NCBI GenBank assembly: GCA_020746875.1
Contig: JAGTJL010000005.1
Location: 1,240,001 to 1,304,000 of the forward strand
Direction: 5' to 3'
Source: Rhexocercosporidium sp. MPI-PUGE-AT-0058
Taxonomy: Eukaryota; Ascomycota; Leotiomycetes; Helotiales
Length of the DNA: 64,000 nucleotides
The translations under genes were made by a program, and so were the position numbers. Positions 36,411 through 48,152 of this stretch are shown here, one piece after another (positions within the stretch are counted from its first letter, which is position 1; the number at the start of each line of letters is the position of its first letter). The notes under the pieces are model-generated. The model was given only the letters and a program-made list of their open reading frames with translations, had not been told where the DNA came from and searched no databases.

Positions 36411-37324
36411 TTAGAGCTTGGGCTCCATGGTAGGCCTGCCGAAGTCTCGAAAAGCATATTTCACGAAGAGGTCTGCAATGAAAGCCAGATGGAAAACTTC
36501 TTCTCCTGCGCAGAGAGAGGTTGATGTAAGAACCCCACGACATTGAAGTGTGTCAGCTTCGCAAGAACATATGCTGCGCTGTGCCAAACATCTCCAAATT
36601 CCTGAGGCTCCATCGGGAAAGGATCCGGTTCAAGCTCCTCGAGGAGAGCCAAGTATGTTTCAACCCTTTGAGCAACATTGTCAAGAGGAAACCTAAATTA
36701 GGTGAGCAAGCGCCACAATCTTGCAGCTTCGGGTAGATCTACCTACGCTGATGCCCAGCATTCTTTACATGAAAATTGCACCACCGTTGCGCAATTTTAA
36801 TTCATCCAAACTTAAAAATTGAGCATATGTCAATCCATTACCCAAAGCCTGATATACTTTGCGTGCCTTGAGATCTTGTGCGCTCCGTCTGATTTTTCTA
36901 CATGATCCTTCCCTTACGATTACCTCACTTAGAGGACCAGCAATGTTTGCAGCCCCCTTGACAATGTCGGCCAATTCATAGCACAGTGTGGCTATACAGC
37001 CAAATTCTTTTATAATACCTTGCACGATAGCATTGTTCTCAGTCATCGCGCGAAGATCGATGTCTTCTGTGCCCCCGGGTCTCCCGTGTAATTTGCCTAG
37101 ATCGAGAACATCCGGTATCCAGGTATCAATCAGCTTAGCCAGAACCCAACCATCCCTACATCCACCACACATCTGCGAGACATCATGAAACGGAAGCCGA
37201 ATGCCAATTTTCGGATCGTTGGCTAGCGACGTATTGATAATATTCACGAATTCCATCTCTCGATCATATGGTTCGCGAACGAAAATTTCTGGCATCCCTA
37301 TATCTGTCGTATTGTCTTGACCGG

Positions 37325-40188
37325 CAGACTTGGCCATGGGTATACCCGGACGTACCCAAAGGGGGTGCTGGACGGATATCCAGCTTTTGAGAATTAAGTA
37401 GTTAAATATCCAGTGGATAACTAGAAACCGGTTGGATATCTAGGTAACCCAAGGAAATTAGTTTTTCCGGGCCGAGAGCCAATAAAATCGCTAGAAATCT
37501 TGCTTAACTTTAAAAATCGTAAAAATTTAAATGCCTCCTAAAACCCAGTTGTCAAGGGGATCTCTCCACGTATACGCAAACAACAGCCAATATATCCAAC
37601 CCACTCCAAAACCCCTTGGGATTCCCATCTTTCCCTACTAAAGGAGTGCCTTTACAACCTAAGACGACTTCTACCTCATCAAAAAGAAGCCGTTCTAACA
37701 CATCCAGCTACCCAAAGCCTCAATTACCCCCTAGCCGTCAAATTAAGACCAAGCCTTTAAGGCCTACCCAATCGTTTATGTTTACCGAGCTTCATCCTAT
37801 GTACCAAAGAGAGGTTATTAAGGAAGATAATAAGAATATGACCATCTATTACACAATGCCCGAATATATAAAGTTCACCCCAAAGATTATCAAAAGACAG
37901 CTAAATGGCACTAATAACTTCAAAGTTCATTATCATAACTATCATCCGAGTATGCCCTATTCTAAAGAAGAGCAAGAATTCCTTAATTCTACTAATCCAA
38001 AAGCTAAAAACCCTTTCTTTCGTACTCCTATAACAAAGCAAACTCAAGACGAACAATTCCGAGACCTTCTCCTCCTTTTTATTACAAAAAACAACCTCTC
38101 CTTCGCTCTCGTCGAACAACCAGAGACCCGCGCTCTCTTCTCTTTCCTCAACCTAAAGATCAAACAAATCAGTCGAGCAACATTGCGAAGGGACATAAAG
38201 AAGAGATATAAAGAGGGAGAGAACGCTCTAAAAGACAAGCTATTGTCTCACGTTAATGCTAGAAGACGAATATCTTTAACTACAAATAGCTAGTCCGAAA
38301 ACAACAAGTTGGACTACATAGCTATGACCGCACATTAGAAAACGAAGGCAGAAGAGCACAAATCTATACTACTAGATATTATCGAATTGACGAATCCTTC
38401 TCATTCTGAAGCGTACCTTTATAAGGTCTTATTGGAGGTTACAAATAGGCTTAGAATTACACACGCTATTATTTCCGTTACTCGTGACAACGCCGCACCG
38501 AACGATACTATGCTTCACGAATTTAAGGCTAAGTGCGCCAATCGATACGATTTAATGAGAGCAAAAGAGCAAGCGTACTTCTTTTGCAAGTTTAATAAAG
38601 CTAAAGGTGATATGAGGTGTTGCGCTCACATCTACAATATCGCTATGCAAGCTGGTATGTTTCCCGCATCCTCCGACTGATCTTTCTTAATAAAATAGCC
38701 TTAAAATCAGTCAATTCAGTAGCATTAGACAATCGGAATCATTACCAACAGGTAGCAAGACGAGCTCGCCTTCCAGAAAATCAATTAACGTAGTCGGCCT
38801 TTTACAAAGCTCGTTGTTTAGCTATAATTTTCAAGAGTCGAAAGGTCCCACGGCAACAATTAAAGGATATATACAACACGCTTAAAATACCGTTTCTAAA
38901 GCTTGTTTGCGACATGCCAATGCGATGGAATTCGACCAATAACATGCTCACAGCGTTCTTAAAGATAGAAAAAGCTATTAAGACTGTATTAAGTGTGCAA
39001 GAATAAGATAAGTCCGTACGGCAATACATGACACCAACCGAAGACAATTAAAAGCTTTTAAAGGAATTGACAATATTCTTTCAACTCTTTTCACGGTCTA
39101 TAGTACAATCGCAGGCAGAGAAGTATACGACTCTTTATAACGTTATTCCTAATTACCTTTATATTCTGCGCCAACTCAGCTTTTAGTAATATCGCGACGA
39201 CCGACCATCCCTCAGGCTCGCCGCTGCCTCTACACACGACGTTCTCAATAAATACTTCAAGAAATCAATAGCTACACGTCACTCTTTTGTTGCTATAATT
39301 TGCGACCCTCAATACAAGCTACAGATAGTGTCGTTTTTATTTAATGCGAACGGAGGCACGCATTCCCCTTAATATATTAAGGCAAAGCACCATTTTAAAC
39401 GCGTCTTTAGCGACTATAAAAGCAAAGCTATTAAAATCAAGGAATATCACAGGCAGGAGGCTAAATTCGCTGAAATCGACGCAGAAGCTCTACGGTACGA
39501 AAGAGACGGTTCAATTAATGAAGTGATTGATAAGGACGCATAGAGAATCGACCCATTCGACGGTTTTAATGCTCATATGAATGCGCAACAAGCACCTCCT
39601 CCTGCGCAACCTAGAGCTCCCAGTGTGATATTGTCTGAATTTAAGCGGTGGTACGCAGAGCCTCTTCTTTTTCGCCAAAGCACACCAGAAGAGCAAAGAG
39701 ATTACCTTATTAGTAAAGCTTTAGAGTTTCCGATTATTACGCAAATAGCTCTTGATTTCTTAGCCATTCCTACAACTTCAACACCTTCGAAACGCGTATT
39801 TAGTAAAGCTAGCAATTTGATCTCTAAGAAACGTACACGAATTGCAAGTGATATAGTCAGGTATGTACTCTATCTACGTAGTTAGGGACTACTAGCACCA
39901 GCACAAAAAGAGAAAGATATCTTAATTAGCGCAGATAAGAGAGTTATAAAGCCACTAGAGCCTATTGTTAGTGCGCAACGAGCTCACGATATTCTAGTTA
40001 TTAAAGACTAGATATCAATGAAATTCAGCCTCAGGACACCCTAAACCTACTCCAAAAACAATCAAAATACCCAGAAAATCCGAAATCCAGCCCCCTTTAT
40101 ACCCAGCCACCAAAATTTGGCTAGATAGATACCCAGGGACCCTTTGTTTGAATATATCCGGATAAACCCGTACCCATGACCAAGTCTG
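37325..40188 (+). mobile_element. hAT DNA transposon with 8-bp target duplication
   Basis: Terminal inverted repeats CAGACTTGGCCATGGGTA (37,325-37,342) and CAGACTTGGTCATGGGTA (reverse of 40,171-40,188) match in 17 of 18 positions. They are flanked by a perfect 8-bp duplication TTGACCGG (37,317-37,324 and 40,189-40,196). Eight-bp duplications and ends starting CA are hallmarks of hAT elements. The 2,864-bp body carries a degraded hAT transposase on the plus strand. Removing one duplication restores the reading frame of the fimbrin-like gene on the minus strand. Confidence 0.93.
37531..39885 (+). pseudogene. hAT transposase, broken
   Basis: The main part is readable in a single frame with a few stops (for example TAG after LTTNS at about 38,292, where Trp is expected). 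Strings include SENNKLDYIA, ITHAIISVTRDNAAPND (about 38,456-38,510, the RNase H-like core) and RWNSTNNMLTAFLKIEKAI (about 38,930). The C-terminal dimerisation domain (39,577-39,885) is intact: VILSEFKRWYAEPLL, DFLAIPTTSTPSKRVFSKAS, LISKKRTRI, the hATC signature. The N-terminus is uncertain: an ATG at 37,531 is in another frame than the 37,616-38,293 block. It lacks a long open frame and so is non-autonomous. Confidence 0.85.
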
Positions 40189-40221
40189 TTGACCGGTTCG
40201 ATGTTGGTCTGGTGAAGCCAT

Positions 40222-40927
40222 TGCAGCGACTATCTGTAGTACTGGAGAGCCCACGTAGAGTTTGCAAGCCCGATTTGTTGGCATCCAAAAAAAATTGAAC
40301 TTGATATGGTCTCGACACTTGTTGTCAGACCCAGCAGAAAGAAAAGGTATGAGAAAGAAGGAGCAGCACAGAACTAGTGATGAAACCTTTGGAAGACATG
40401 ACCTAGCAGGCTGTGCTTTAGGCACTATCACGTCAGGTGACAAGACGAGGCTGCTGATTGCTCAAGTTGCTGCCTGACGAGTAAGGCTACAAAAATGAGA
40501 CGCCAATCAAATTCTGATCATGCTATGCTGGGTTAAGCGAAGATAGATCCAAAAATAGTTCTGGAGGAACCAAAATAGGATCTGGGCTTCGAGATAGGAC
40601 GAGGAAAATCGAACCGGGCCTTGAGGGAGCCAAAACGAGCCTCCATCGGTGCTAAAATGGCATTTTAAATGCTTGCTCAGGCTGACTCTAGCGTGTCCTT
40701 GCGAGTTAATTCGTTACCTCGTTACGAAATTAGATTATTTAGGGTGCACAGGCGATACTCAGGAACGCTCACCCTCGGCTCAGTTAAAGTGGTAGCTGCT
40801 CACGACCAGACACCAAAACGGAACCAGCGGCAAAAAAAAGTTGAGTCTGACTTAAGTGGTAATTACTCTCTTCCGTAGACCCAGTCTCATTCTGTCACCA
40901 CACGTGAGCTTTAGACTTTCTCTCGAC
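40222..40927. other. Intergenic upstream of the fimbrin-like relic
   Basis: No coding sequence recognised. Contains a CTCAGG/CTCACC patch (about 40,670-40,800) related to the patch at 35,755-35,900. Confidence 0.5.
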
Positions 40928-41287
40928 ATGATATTGGTCTCAACAAAAAAACATCGCCGCAAAAGATTGCCATTGAAGGAACGGAACACTGAAGATGGTA
41001 ACAGCACGATGTTTGACAATGGCACTGATGGCAGACGACAGGCTCTGACTCAATTCGAAGAGTCAGTAGTATACCGAAGGCTGCGTAATAACGAGTATTT
41101 ACAATCTATTAGACGACCAGATACCCTCTCGATGGGGGCATATAACCCCTATAGTAGATCATCAGAAGACAGCGTGTACCACGAAGAGGGGGAGCACTGT
41201 CGGTGGCGAAAGCGTTCATGCGAGCTGTATGTCTTTTATATCAACGGGGCTTTCAGACTTACCTGTCTCCTAGTTTGTGATTCATAG
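40928..41287 (+). CDS. Small hypothetical protein
   Basis: An open frame of 119 codons plus stop from ATG 40,928. The product is hydrophilic, Arg/Glu/Ser-rich, with a basic N-terminus (KKHRRKRLPLKER) and no recognisable domain, signal peptide or repeat. It may be an exon of a larger gene or chance. No TATA box or intron signals clearly support it, and the surroundings are relic-rich. Function unknown. Confidence 0.25.
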   Translation: MILVSTKKHRRKRLPLKERNTEDGNSTMFDNGTDGRRQALTQFEESVVYRRLRNNEYLQSIRRPDTLSMGAYNPYSRSSEDSVYHEEGEHCRWRKRSCELYVFYINGAFRLTCLLVCDS

Positions 41288-41920
41288 GCCAACCCATGAG
41301 ATACGGTGCCAGCCAACGAGTTTTCAAAGTTATCTAGATACATATTTAAGTCTTGCCAGAGGCGCTATTGACACCCATGATTAAAAGGACTCAGTGCTAC
41401 AGGGTACAGTAGTAGGTGATGCTCTGTCAGCCTTCCCCCTATGTTCGTTCTTCACCAATTCTTTGGAACCATAGATGTCCATCCCTACTCTGGCATACTG
41501 TGCACGCGCTCAATATCCGAATAAGGATCTTGATAGCAGCGGAAGCAGATGATGACAGTGAACTGGGGACTTGACAGTAATAGTTCTGCCAACCTTAACA
41601 GAGTGCAGGATCCAGTATGTACTGATGTTTTAACCTGGACTGTTATAAACAAGCATGCGGATGTTCACTGAACAGCATCTCATTTCTAGCTGCAATTGGC
41701 TTGGATTGTAAAGAGTTCAAAGAGAGAGCTATTGTAGCCTTAGAAACAAGATTGTTGTGAATTTGTGAATTTGTGAATCATTGGAGCGAAAAGACTTAGA
41801 TCCAACTTTGACACAGACGAAAAACACTTAAGTTAGGACACAGCTGTTATTGGTCTCCCAGCACCCTTATTCATAGCGTACAAGCCCATGCCCACCTCCT
41901 GGACTACCAATTATCTCACC
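41288..41920. other. Intergenic, 3' of the GMC gene
   Basis: No supported gene. Contains three short GTGAATTT-type repeats at about 41,757-41,778. Confidence 0.6.
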
Positions 41921-44115
41921 TCATCCCCTAGCTTTGACCAAATCCGCAGCCTACATTTCATTAGTATATCATCTCCCTATCCTCCCCAACGCCTTCAATT
42001 ATCAACTCACCTTCTCAGCAACAGCATAAACAGTAGCACTCAAATGCGTGCCCGGAATGAGTGGCATAATGCTCGCATCCACAATACTCAATCCTTTAAC
42101 CCCATAGACCAGCAAGTCTGGCCCCACGACTCCGCCCAGCTTTCTCGGCATCATGCTCGCCGTCCCACACGGATGAGCAATGCTCGAGTCGGCTTTATCC
42201 CGAATCCAAGCCCGCACATCCGCATCGCTCGTCACGTTGGCGCCAGGAGTGATCTCCACAGCCCCGAGTTCCAACAGAGCTTTACTATTGAATATCTCGC
42301 GGGACAGCTTCAGCCCTTCGATGAGAAGTTGCCGATCAATGGGATTCACAAGAGTATTGTAGTCTACGAGTGGATTTCCGAAAGGGTCACTTGGGTTGAT
42401 GGTGATGCTTCCGCGACTGAGGGGCTTGAGAATAACCATAGTTGATGTGGCGCCCCCTGAGATGGGGATCTCGATCACAGCGGAGTTATTCGATGCCCAG
42501 GATTCCATCATAATTTCTCGTTGTTTGAGGAAGCCTTGGAGTAATGCTCCTGTGTATTGTGCCGGGATGTAGCTTGACGCGTTTTGAGAGAGCGTGGAGT
42601 TGATGATGAAAATATAGGAAGAAGTTAGGTTTCGAAGAGGGATGAAAGCTCCACCGCTGCCTGCACCGCCAGATACTGGTCCTGAGGAACATGTTAGCAT
42701 CGGCTGTGGAAAGCATTAGAATTAACCTTACCCGTTTTGTTCTCTTGGTACTCCTTTTGCGCAGCTGCGTTGAATGCTAGGTCACTCGCCATCATTGCGC
42801 GATTCGGTACAAGATCGTTAGTGACTAGAATGGTCAGCTCTTGTATTGGTATGTCATCAGGAATTTACAATTATATATGTTGGAACAAATGGCATGATCT
42901 TGAAAGTTCTGTCCCACACCGGGCAAATCAACAAGAACGTCAATTCCAGCTTCTTTCAAGAGCTCCTTCGATCCCAAACCGCTCCTTTGCAGCAGGAGTG
43001 GCGTGTGAATAGCCCCAGTGGCGATAATGATCTCCTTCTTTGCTATCATCGTCCAGGTGGCACTACTCGGCTCCCGAGCTACAACTTGCACCGTCTGAGC
43101 ACGGAGATCCTCCGAGAACAGGATCTTCTCCACTTTATACCCAGTCAGGAGATGATAGTTTTTTCGGTGAGCGATAGGGTCGTAATGCGCAGTACGAGCG
43201 TAAGATCTGCTTCTAGTATCGGGATCCATGGCATTGGGAACCCAGAAGACACCTACGGCTCCCCCGTTCGCGCCTTCTCTCTGGCCTAAAAGCCCGTAGT
43301 CGCGGAAGGCTTGCATCATGACGGCTACCGAGTTCAGTTCAGTTGTTGAGATGCTTCTAAAGAGTGTGACAAACCTTGGGTGGGCCAGATGTATGGAGGG
43401 AAGCTGGAATGGACTTGTCGAGAGGCACTCCCGTATGCTGCTATGTCGTAGGTTATATTGAACTGGCTCGTCAATTCTGCGGATGGCGGGGTAAAATTGA
43501 CGCTCTATAAATGCGATCATCAGTAAAGGCTTATCTAAAGCACGCACAAGTCATTCCTACCTTTTGAAAGTAAGGAAACAACCCCTCCCAGCCCCAACCG
43601 GGATTTCCTAGCTTCTCCCAGCTGTCGTAATCATCGGCTGATCCCCTATCAAAGTACATGCCATTGATAGCTGAGCCGCCACCCAGGACAGCTGCGGCTG
43701 TGGGCCTTCTTGTTCTGTTGTTAAGCTCTGGCTGCGGGAGGCAGGTATAGTTGTATACCCTTGACGGTGAAACCGCCGGAGAACTCGGAGGAATGAGAAT
43801 ATCAGACCCGTTGTCCACATAGCCATATTCAATCACTAAGACGGACTCTATAGGTTTTCAGCATCGAAATGATCACAGCTGAGGCGTAGGGAGCTCACTG
43901 CTCCCGTCTTCGGTCAACCTGTCTGCGACCGTGAGACCACTGGTTCCCCCACCGATAATGATGTAGTCGTATACTGTTCCATTCGCTGGTTCTTCGGATC
44001 TTTGGATGGCCTGGTTATGGGAGGTTGGTTCGGCCGAGCAAAAAGGTCCGAAGCTCCAGATGAAAAATGTACTCGTAGCCAAGGTCGAGAGCATCATGCT
44101 AAAAATCCCCATCAT
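41921..44115 (-). CDS. Secreted GMC-family FAD oxidoreductase
   Basis: Seven exons in minus order: 44,115-43,899, 43,847-43,561, 43,504-43,375, 43,324-42,869, 42,824-42,732, 42,681-42,011 and 41,950-41,921. Six introns of 44-60 bp keep the frame, giving 627 aa. A signal peptide (MMGIFSMMLSTLATSTFFIW) is followed by the FAD-binding YDYIIIGGGTSGLTVADRL. GMC signature 1 (LGGGSAINGMYFDRGSADDYD) and signature 2 (ATGAIHTPLLLQRSG) are present. The C-terminal active-site His lies in SIAHPCGTASM and a second His in PGTHLSATVYAVAEK. Such enzymes oxidise alcohols, sugars or aryl alcohols with O2 or quinones. The substrate cannot be read. The last intron is inferred because reading on gives an early stop (EKVS), while splicing gives the usual EKAADLVKARG end. 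No break seen. Confidence 0.88.
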
Positions 44116-45428
44116 GTTCAAACAACGCTTTGCCGGCCACGAAAAGAGTCAACCGGCGTGCGAGGCGTGTAGTGATTCAGTGAGAAAAAAGTATTCTCAA
44201 TCCACAGATTCAATGCGAATCTAAAGCCATTGTATACCCAGACCCTGGGTGTCGAGCTCACAATTATACTCCTTTTATCCTCTCCGCTTACATCCGGAGA
44301 CGGTGTAAGAATTTTAATTCGCGTCATCCCAACACACTCCACCACTTGGCAAGTATGCATGCTGTACTTCGCTTTCCTCTTTCACCTTGTGTGGTCGTAT
44401 TATGTCGTGTACCTGAGCAAGGATGCCCGCTTCCTCATGCAGTCATTCGCGAATCTGCCGGTAATTAAGCCGGACGGGACTGGCCGGTGAGAAGTGGAGT
44501 ATCGTAATCGATGACCGGAAATAAGAAACATGTATATTGTGGCTTCCAAAGCGGCTGTAATGTTTTTGACATCATGGCTTGGCGCTTGTCTTGGTAATCA
44601 ACCTAGCAAAGAGATCTGCTTCCAGGGTCACAATCGAGGTAAAGAGTCCGAGAGGAAGCTTGGCGCGTGGGAAGATACCCTTCTTATGACTTCCTGGTCG
44701 GAGACAGGGCCGCTTGGATGGCTGGAAAAAAAGATCTGAAAGACTCCATGGTTGCACCACGTTCGTGAATGGGAACGTTCGTTGTTGGACCAGACCATAT
44801 CCTTAAATCGTTAGAGCTAAATTCTTCAAGTATAGATTAGCACTATAATAGACGTTTCAAAAGTCAATTGCTCTGCAGGAATTTCTTTGACAACGATGGC
44901 ATTGACTGAAGATGCAAAATTTTATGGAAAGTGATCGTAAGCCCCCACGACGGATTTTAGAGGAATCCAGTTTTGGCGCAACTTATATAGTGATTTTGAC
45001 TGAATCTTTAGCTCCTCACCTTCTACCACTGTTACTAGGTGGGCTTTCGGCTGCGCTAGTAGTTGTAGACGAGACACCAGCGAGAGTATTACCCAAGGCT
45101 TCTCCAGGTGTTCTTCCAGCGACGATTGGGTAGCGGACTGGCTTCCGTAAACGCGGACGCCAGCGTCCTACGGCTTAGAGACAATGTTGGCGCACATACA
45201 CTAATAGGGTAAGAGAAGTAAGCCTCCAAGCGTTATGAAACGTCAAGAAGTGGGCAAATAGACCTTATATATTTATCGGAGGGCGACGGGATATTCTTTT
45301 TGGTTTAGTTTTGGTTTTTTAGCGTGCTAGTCACAAAGTAAACGTGATTCACCTCTGCACACAAAACCGGCGGAAGGCTATAAAAGGCTGTCCTCAAAAA
45401 CTAGAACATACAGAGCTAAGGGGTGGCA
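44116..45428. other. Intergenic, no supported gene
   Basis: Normal composition. Open frames of 60-86 codons on both strands lack start-codon, splice or domain support. It should contain the GMC promoter, but no clear TATA box was identified near 44,116. Confidence 0.5.
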
Positions 45429-46520
45429 ATGTCGCAACAGCCCGGACAACAAAGCTTTTCTCACCTCTAGCACCTAATGCAAGCTTCGCTACTTCCGGGA
45501 CAACAGCAGCAGCAGCCGAACCCTATGATGCAAGCCCGAGGACTACCTCAGAATGCGACGCCTGATCAGCGATAGCAATTCCAGATGGCTCAGCAGAATT
45601 CGAATATGCCGAACACTCCTCCGATGCAGCAGCATTAACTCGGTATGGCACCTATCTAGCAAGGTGTACCTAATCCTATGCAACCTGGAGGGCTCGGTAT
45701 GGCAGGCTATACTGCGTAAATATATGTGGCCGATTGAGGCAGAAGGCGCTCTTGTGATGAAATTGTGTTTTTAGCCACAAGCTACTTACAACACTGAACA
45801 AAAAACCGATATAAAAAGTTAAAGTACATTGTACTTACTATATGAGGAAGTTTTTGTAATTCTTTCTCGTTGAAGCGTAGAGAAATGGGAAGTTTAGTGA
45901 AGTGAGTTTGTTGTTCCTTACGTGCCTTAATCGGCTACATATATTTACGCGGTATAGGCAGGTCCAGTCGCTCCCATGGGCTCGAACGCTATACTACCTC
46001 AACTAATGAAGATAAATGGATTGCAGCTGCGCCAGCCGACCGCTACAGAGATACAAAACATTCGGAACCACCCCAGTAGCCGAATGGCAGCGACTTCCGA
46101 CGATCAGATTCTAGCTATATTCACGAAGCTTCAAGCTGCGCAAGCTCAAGTCCAGGCAATGAATGGATATCCTCAGGCCCAAGCTCAAGAGAACCAACTG
46201 CGGATGTGGCGTTGGCTTTGGAGCAGGGGAAATCGATGCAACCGAGTCCAGCTGTAGCTCGAGCCTCAGGAATCAACGTGCCATATGCCGGCCAGGTTGC
46301 ACAGCAGTTGCATTCACCAAATAATGAGGGGATGTCGAGCTTGGCAAACCGCTCTCGCATTCATCTCAAAAGGAGCTTGTCTCGACCAGTTCAAGAGCCG
46401 AAACAAAATTTATTCGTGAAATATACCATATCTCAAGATATGACTACACGAGATGAATCGCAGTCGAAAGATCGCCTATACGCAATTAGAGCTCAGAAAC
46501 AAGAGATTACGTCGCGATAG
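45429..46520 (+). pseudogene. Gln-rich coactivator-like pseudogene
   Basis: From ATG 45,429 one frame reads MSQQPGQQSFSHL and then a Gln/Met/Pro-rich peptide with QQQQQPNPMMQARGLPQNAT and MQPGGLGMAGYTA. At least five in-frame stops (TAG or TAA) all fall where CAG or CAA fits. After a gap ending in an acceptor-like CAG at 45,960 come GPVAPMGSNAILPQLMKING, LQAAQAQVQAMNGYPQAQAQ and, in another frame, ALALEQGKSMQPSPAVA. Such Gln-rich low-complexity sequence is typical of fungal Mediator tail (Med15-like) or SWI/SNF subunits, but no KIX or ATPase domain is visible, so the family is not fixed. Clearly not translatable as one protein. Confidence 0.55.
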
Positions 46521-46580
46521 AAATGTTTGGCCCGAAGAAACATTGAAGATAAAGACCGATACCCATGTACTCATTTATAG

Positions 46581-46871
46581 TCAATACCTTGTCCTCTGGG
46601 ACCTGGCCCATTCCTCATCATCGTGCCCATGCGTTTTGATCACATAATCCTCAAACTCGTTCGTTACATCAATGGCCTGATCAAAATGGCTATACGCAAG
46701 CTTCTCCTTCCGATATTTCGCCAGCTGCCTCGCTGTATTAACCGTATTCCTAATCTGCCTACCATTGAGGTTATGCCTTGCTAATACGTCGAGCTTGTCT
46801 TTTAGCTCTTCGTAGTCAACACTCCCGCCTTCATCTTTGAGCACCTTCACCAAATTCCGCCGACTCGCTTC
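46581..46871 (-). pseudogene. C-terminal fragment of a fungal AAA+ ATPase
   Basis: The minus strand is open for about 96 codons. It contains LARHNLNGRQIRNTVNTAR, then QLAKYRKEKLAYSHFDQAID and HDDEEWARSQRTRY at the end. The LNGRQIRN block followed by A-R-LA and a K-L-xx-H helix is the lid/C-terminal region of filamentous-fungal AAA ATPases (AAA-lid after the sensor 2 Arg). Walker A/B and sensor regions are absent: a stop lies upstream at 46,872 and no ATPase core precedes it. Therefore a truncated copy, not a functional gene. No ATG is available at a sensible position. Confidence 0.6.
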
Positions 46872-47023
46872 TTAATTACCATCACATCACTTTGTGACTG
46901 CCCAGCTCGGACAAACGCATTGTGACTAGTCACTGTCAAATTTTAAACACCCATGGAGTGTCTGTTGTATAAATTCTTAGCTCTTTCTTATTCTATCTTC
47001 TGTTTAATGAAATTATTTCCAAC

Positions 47024-48152
47024 ATGGCCCCCATGGCGAAACCAAGTACGAGCACCCGCAAGGAGAATTATTACAAGAAAAAGGAGCCCGAGGAAAAGAA
47101 GACAGAGGGAGCTAGATCTTCTGCTAGGTCTACCAAGACACTGACGATGCATCGTGCGGACGTTCCGAAGCAACCACCCTTGAAATCTAAAGATATACCT
47201 GCGAAACCCAAGCCAAGCAATGAGAAGGTACAATCGAGCAGCTCCAAAAAAAGTAGACAAACCCCAGGCCTTGCAACCTATCGGCACACCCAAAAGATCC
47301 TCAAGTGCAAAATAAAGATAGCTGTCGACCAGCTGCACCCAAAAAGGATGAGAAGACCAAAGTACAACCTCCAGCAGTTAAGCCGAAGCTCTCGGGTTCG
47401 AAGCCAGCTAAGGAAGCTACGAAGGCCATGCCAAGGAGCGACATTAAAGCTGTAGCTGCACCTTCCAAGAAAGAAGAAAAAGCAAAAGCGCCACAGGCCA
47501 CCGAAAAGTAGAAACCGACGGCTCCAAAGCCGAAGAACGAAACCACCAAGTCAACACCCAAGGATGAGGAACCTGAAATGTGGCGATCTCGACCAATTCT
47601 TCCAAAGCCCCGGGCTACCAAATCAGGTCCTTCCGGAAAGCTTGCTGAATTCCTCAAAAAGTCCAAAGCGCCAGCTCATTGCTCGAGCAACCACACTAGC
47701 TCTGCTGGGCAAAATCCAAGCTCTCTAGCTATGGAACGTGCCCAACAGGCTGGAATTGGGAACGCATCCACGGTGGTTTCCAATGCCAAGGCGGTTCAAA
47801 TTTCGTGTCTGATGAGCTGCTTACTGAAGGGAAAGGCGGAATGAGACGTGCTTATATCGAGATGATCTAGGAGGGGAAGCTGCGTGGCGACTACGGTAGG
47901 TACATCCCAAAGCAAGACCTATCGCTTGCGCAAACAGATGGCCCATATTATCCTGATCCACAAAATGGAATACATGGCGTGTTCAGGTAGTATGGGGATA
48001 CTCCACCACGACATCCTCAGATCGAATTCTATTGTATTCCGGCGCATTTCGCGAAGACAGACTCCTTTTTATTGCAAAGATTAACGGATTGTGACGAGAA
48101 CTATAAGTGGCTGCAGACAATTCAAAAATTAAATGATCTGCGTCAATTCTAA
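47024..48152 (+). pseudogene. Lys/Pro-rich gene relic, frameshifted
   Basis: Starts at ATG 47,024 (MAPMAKPSTSTRKENYYKKK), a basic Lys/Ser/Pro-rich low-complexity protein. The frame moves at about 47,290 to a second frame (KKDEKTKVQPPAVKPKLSG and SGKLAEFLKKSKAP, with TAG at about 47,509). At about 47,780 it moves to a third frame with a more ordered peptide: GGSNFVSDELLTEGKGGMRR, then KLRGDYGRYIPKQDLSLAQ and FYCIPAHFAKTDSFLLQRL, ending at TAA 48,150-48,152. Two more stops (47,868 and 47,989 regions) are TAG where Gln or Lys would fit. The ordered C-terminal part is not a family I recognise. Two frameshifts and several stops make it a pseudogene. Confidence 0.5.

Larger units (their letters stand above)
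36411..40221 (-). pseudogene. Fimbrin-like CH-domain pseudogene, split by the hAT element
   Basis: The coding relic reads on the minus strand from ATG 40,219-40,221 (MASPDQHR...) to the TTGACCGG target site, then resumes at 37,324 on the other side of the hAT element. It continues through a calponin-homology domain with CRDGWVLAKLIDTWIPDVLD and LRAMTENNAIVQGI, and then FLSLDELKLR. A frameshift at about 36,795 leads to RWCNFHVKNAGHQRR, the start of the second CH domain. An in-frame intron (about 36,675-36,730) is followed by VAQRVETYLALLEELEP. A second frameshift at about 36,513 leads to GEEVFHLAFIADLFVKY and a TAA at 36,411. Fungal fimbrins bundle actin with four CH domains. This relic covers only two and lacks CH3-CH4. 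Divergence from fimbrin is large, so it was probably a paralogue rather than the housekeeping gene. Confidence 0.75.

Noticed and set aside
40015..40443. 142-codon minus-strand frame
   Set aside because: It runs from the gene flank into the hAT end across the target site. Only the short MASPDQHR part belongs to the fimbrin-like gene; the rest is transposon and upstream DNA.
42846..43289. 147-codon plus-strand frame
   Set aside because: Shadow opposite the GMC oxidoreductase exons and an intron.
44230..44490. Plus-strand frame with hydrophobic segments, 86 codons
   Set aside because: Begins at a TTG, not ATG. No splice or motif support.
47301..47666. 121-codon minus-strand frame
   Set aside because: Antisense of the Lys/Pro-rich relic. 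Its composition is the complement of Lys/Ala codons.
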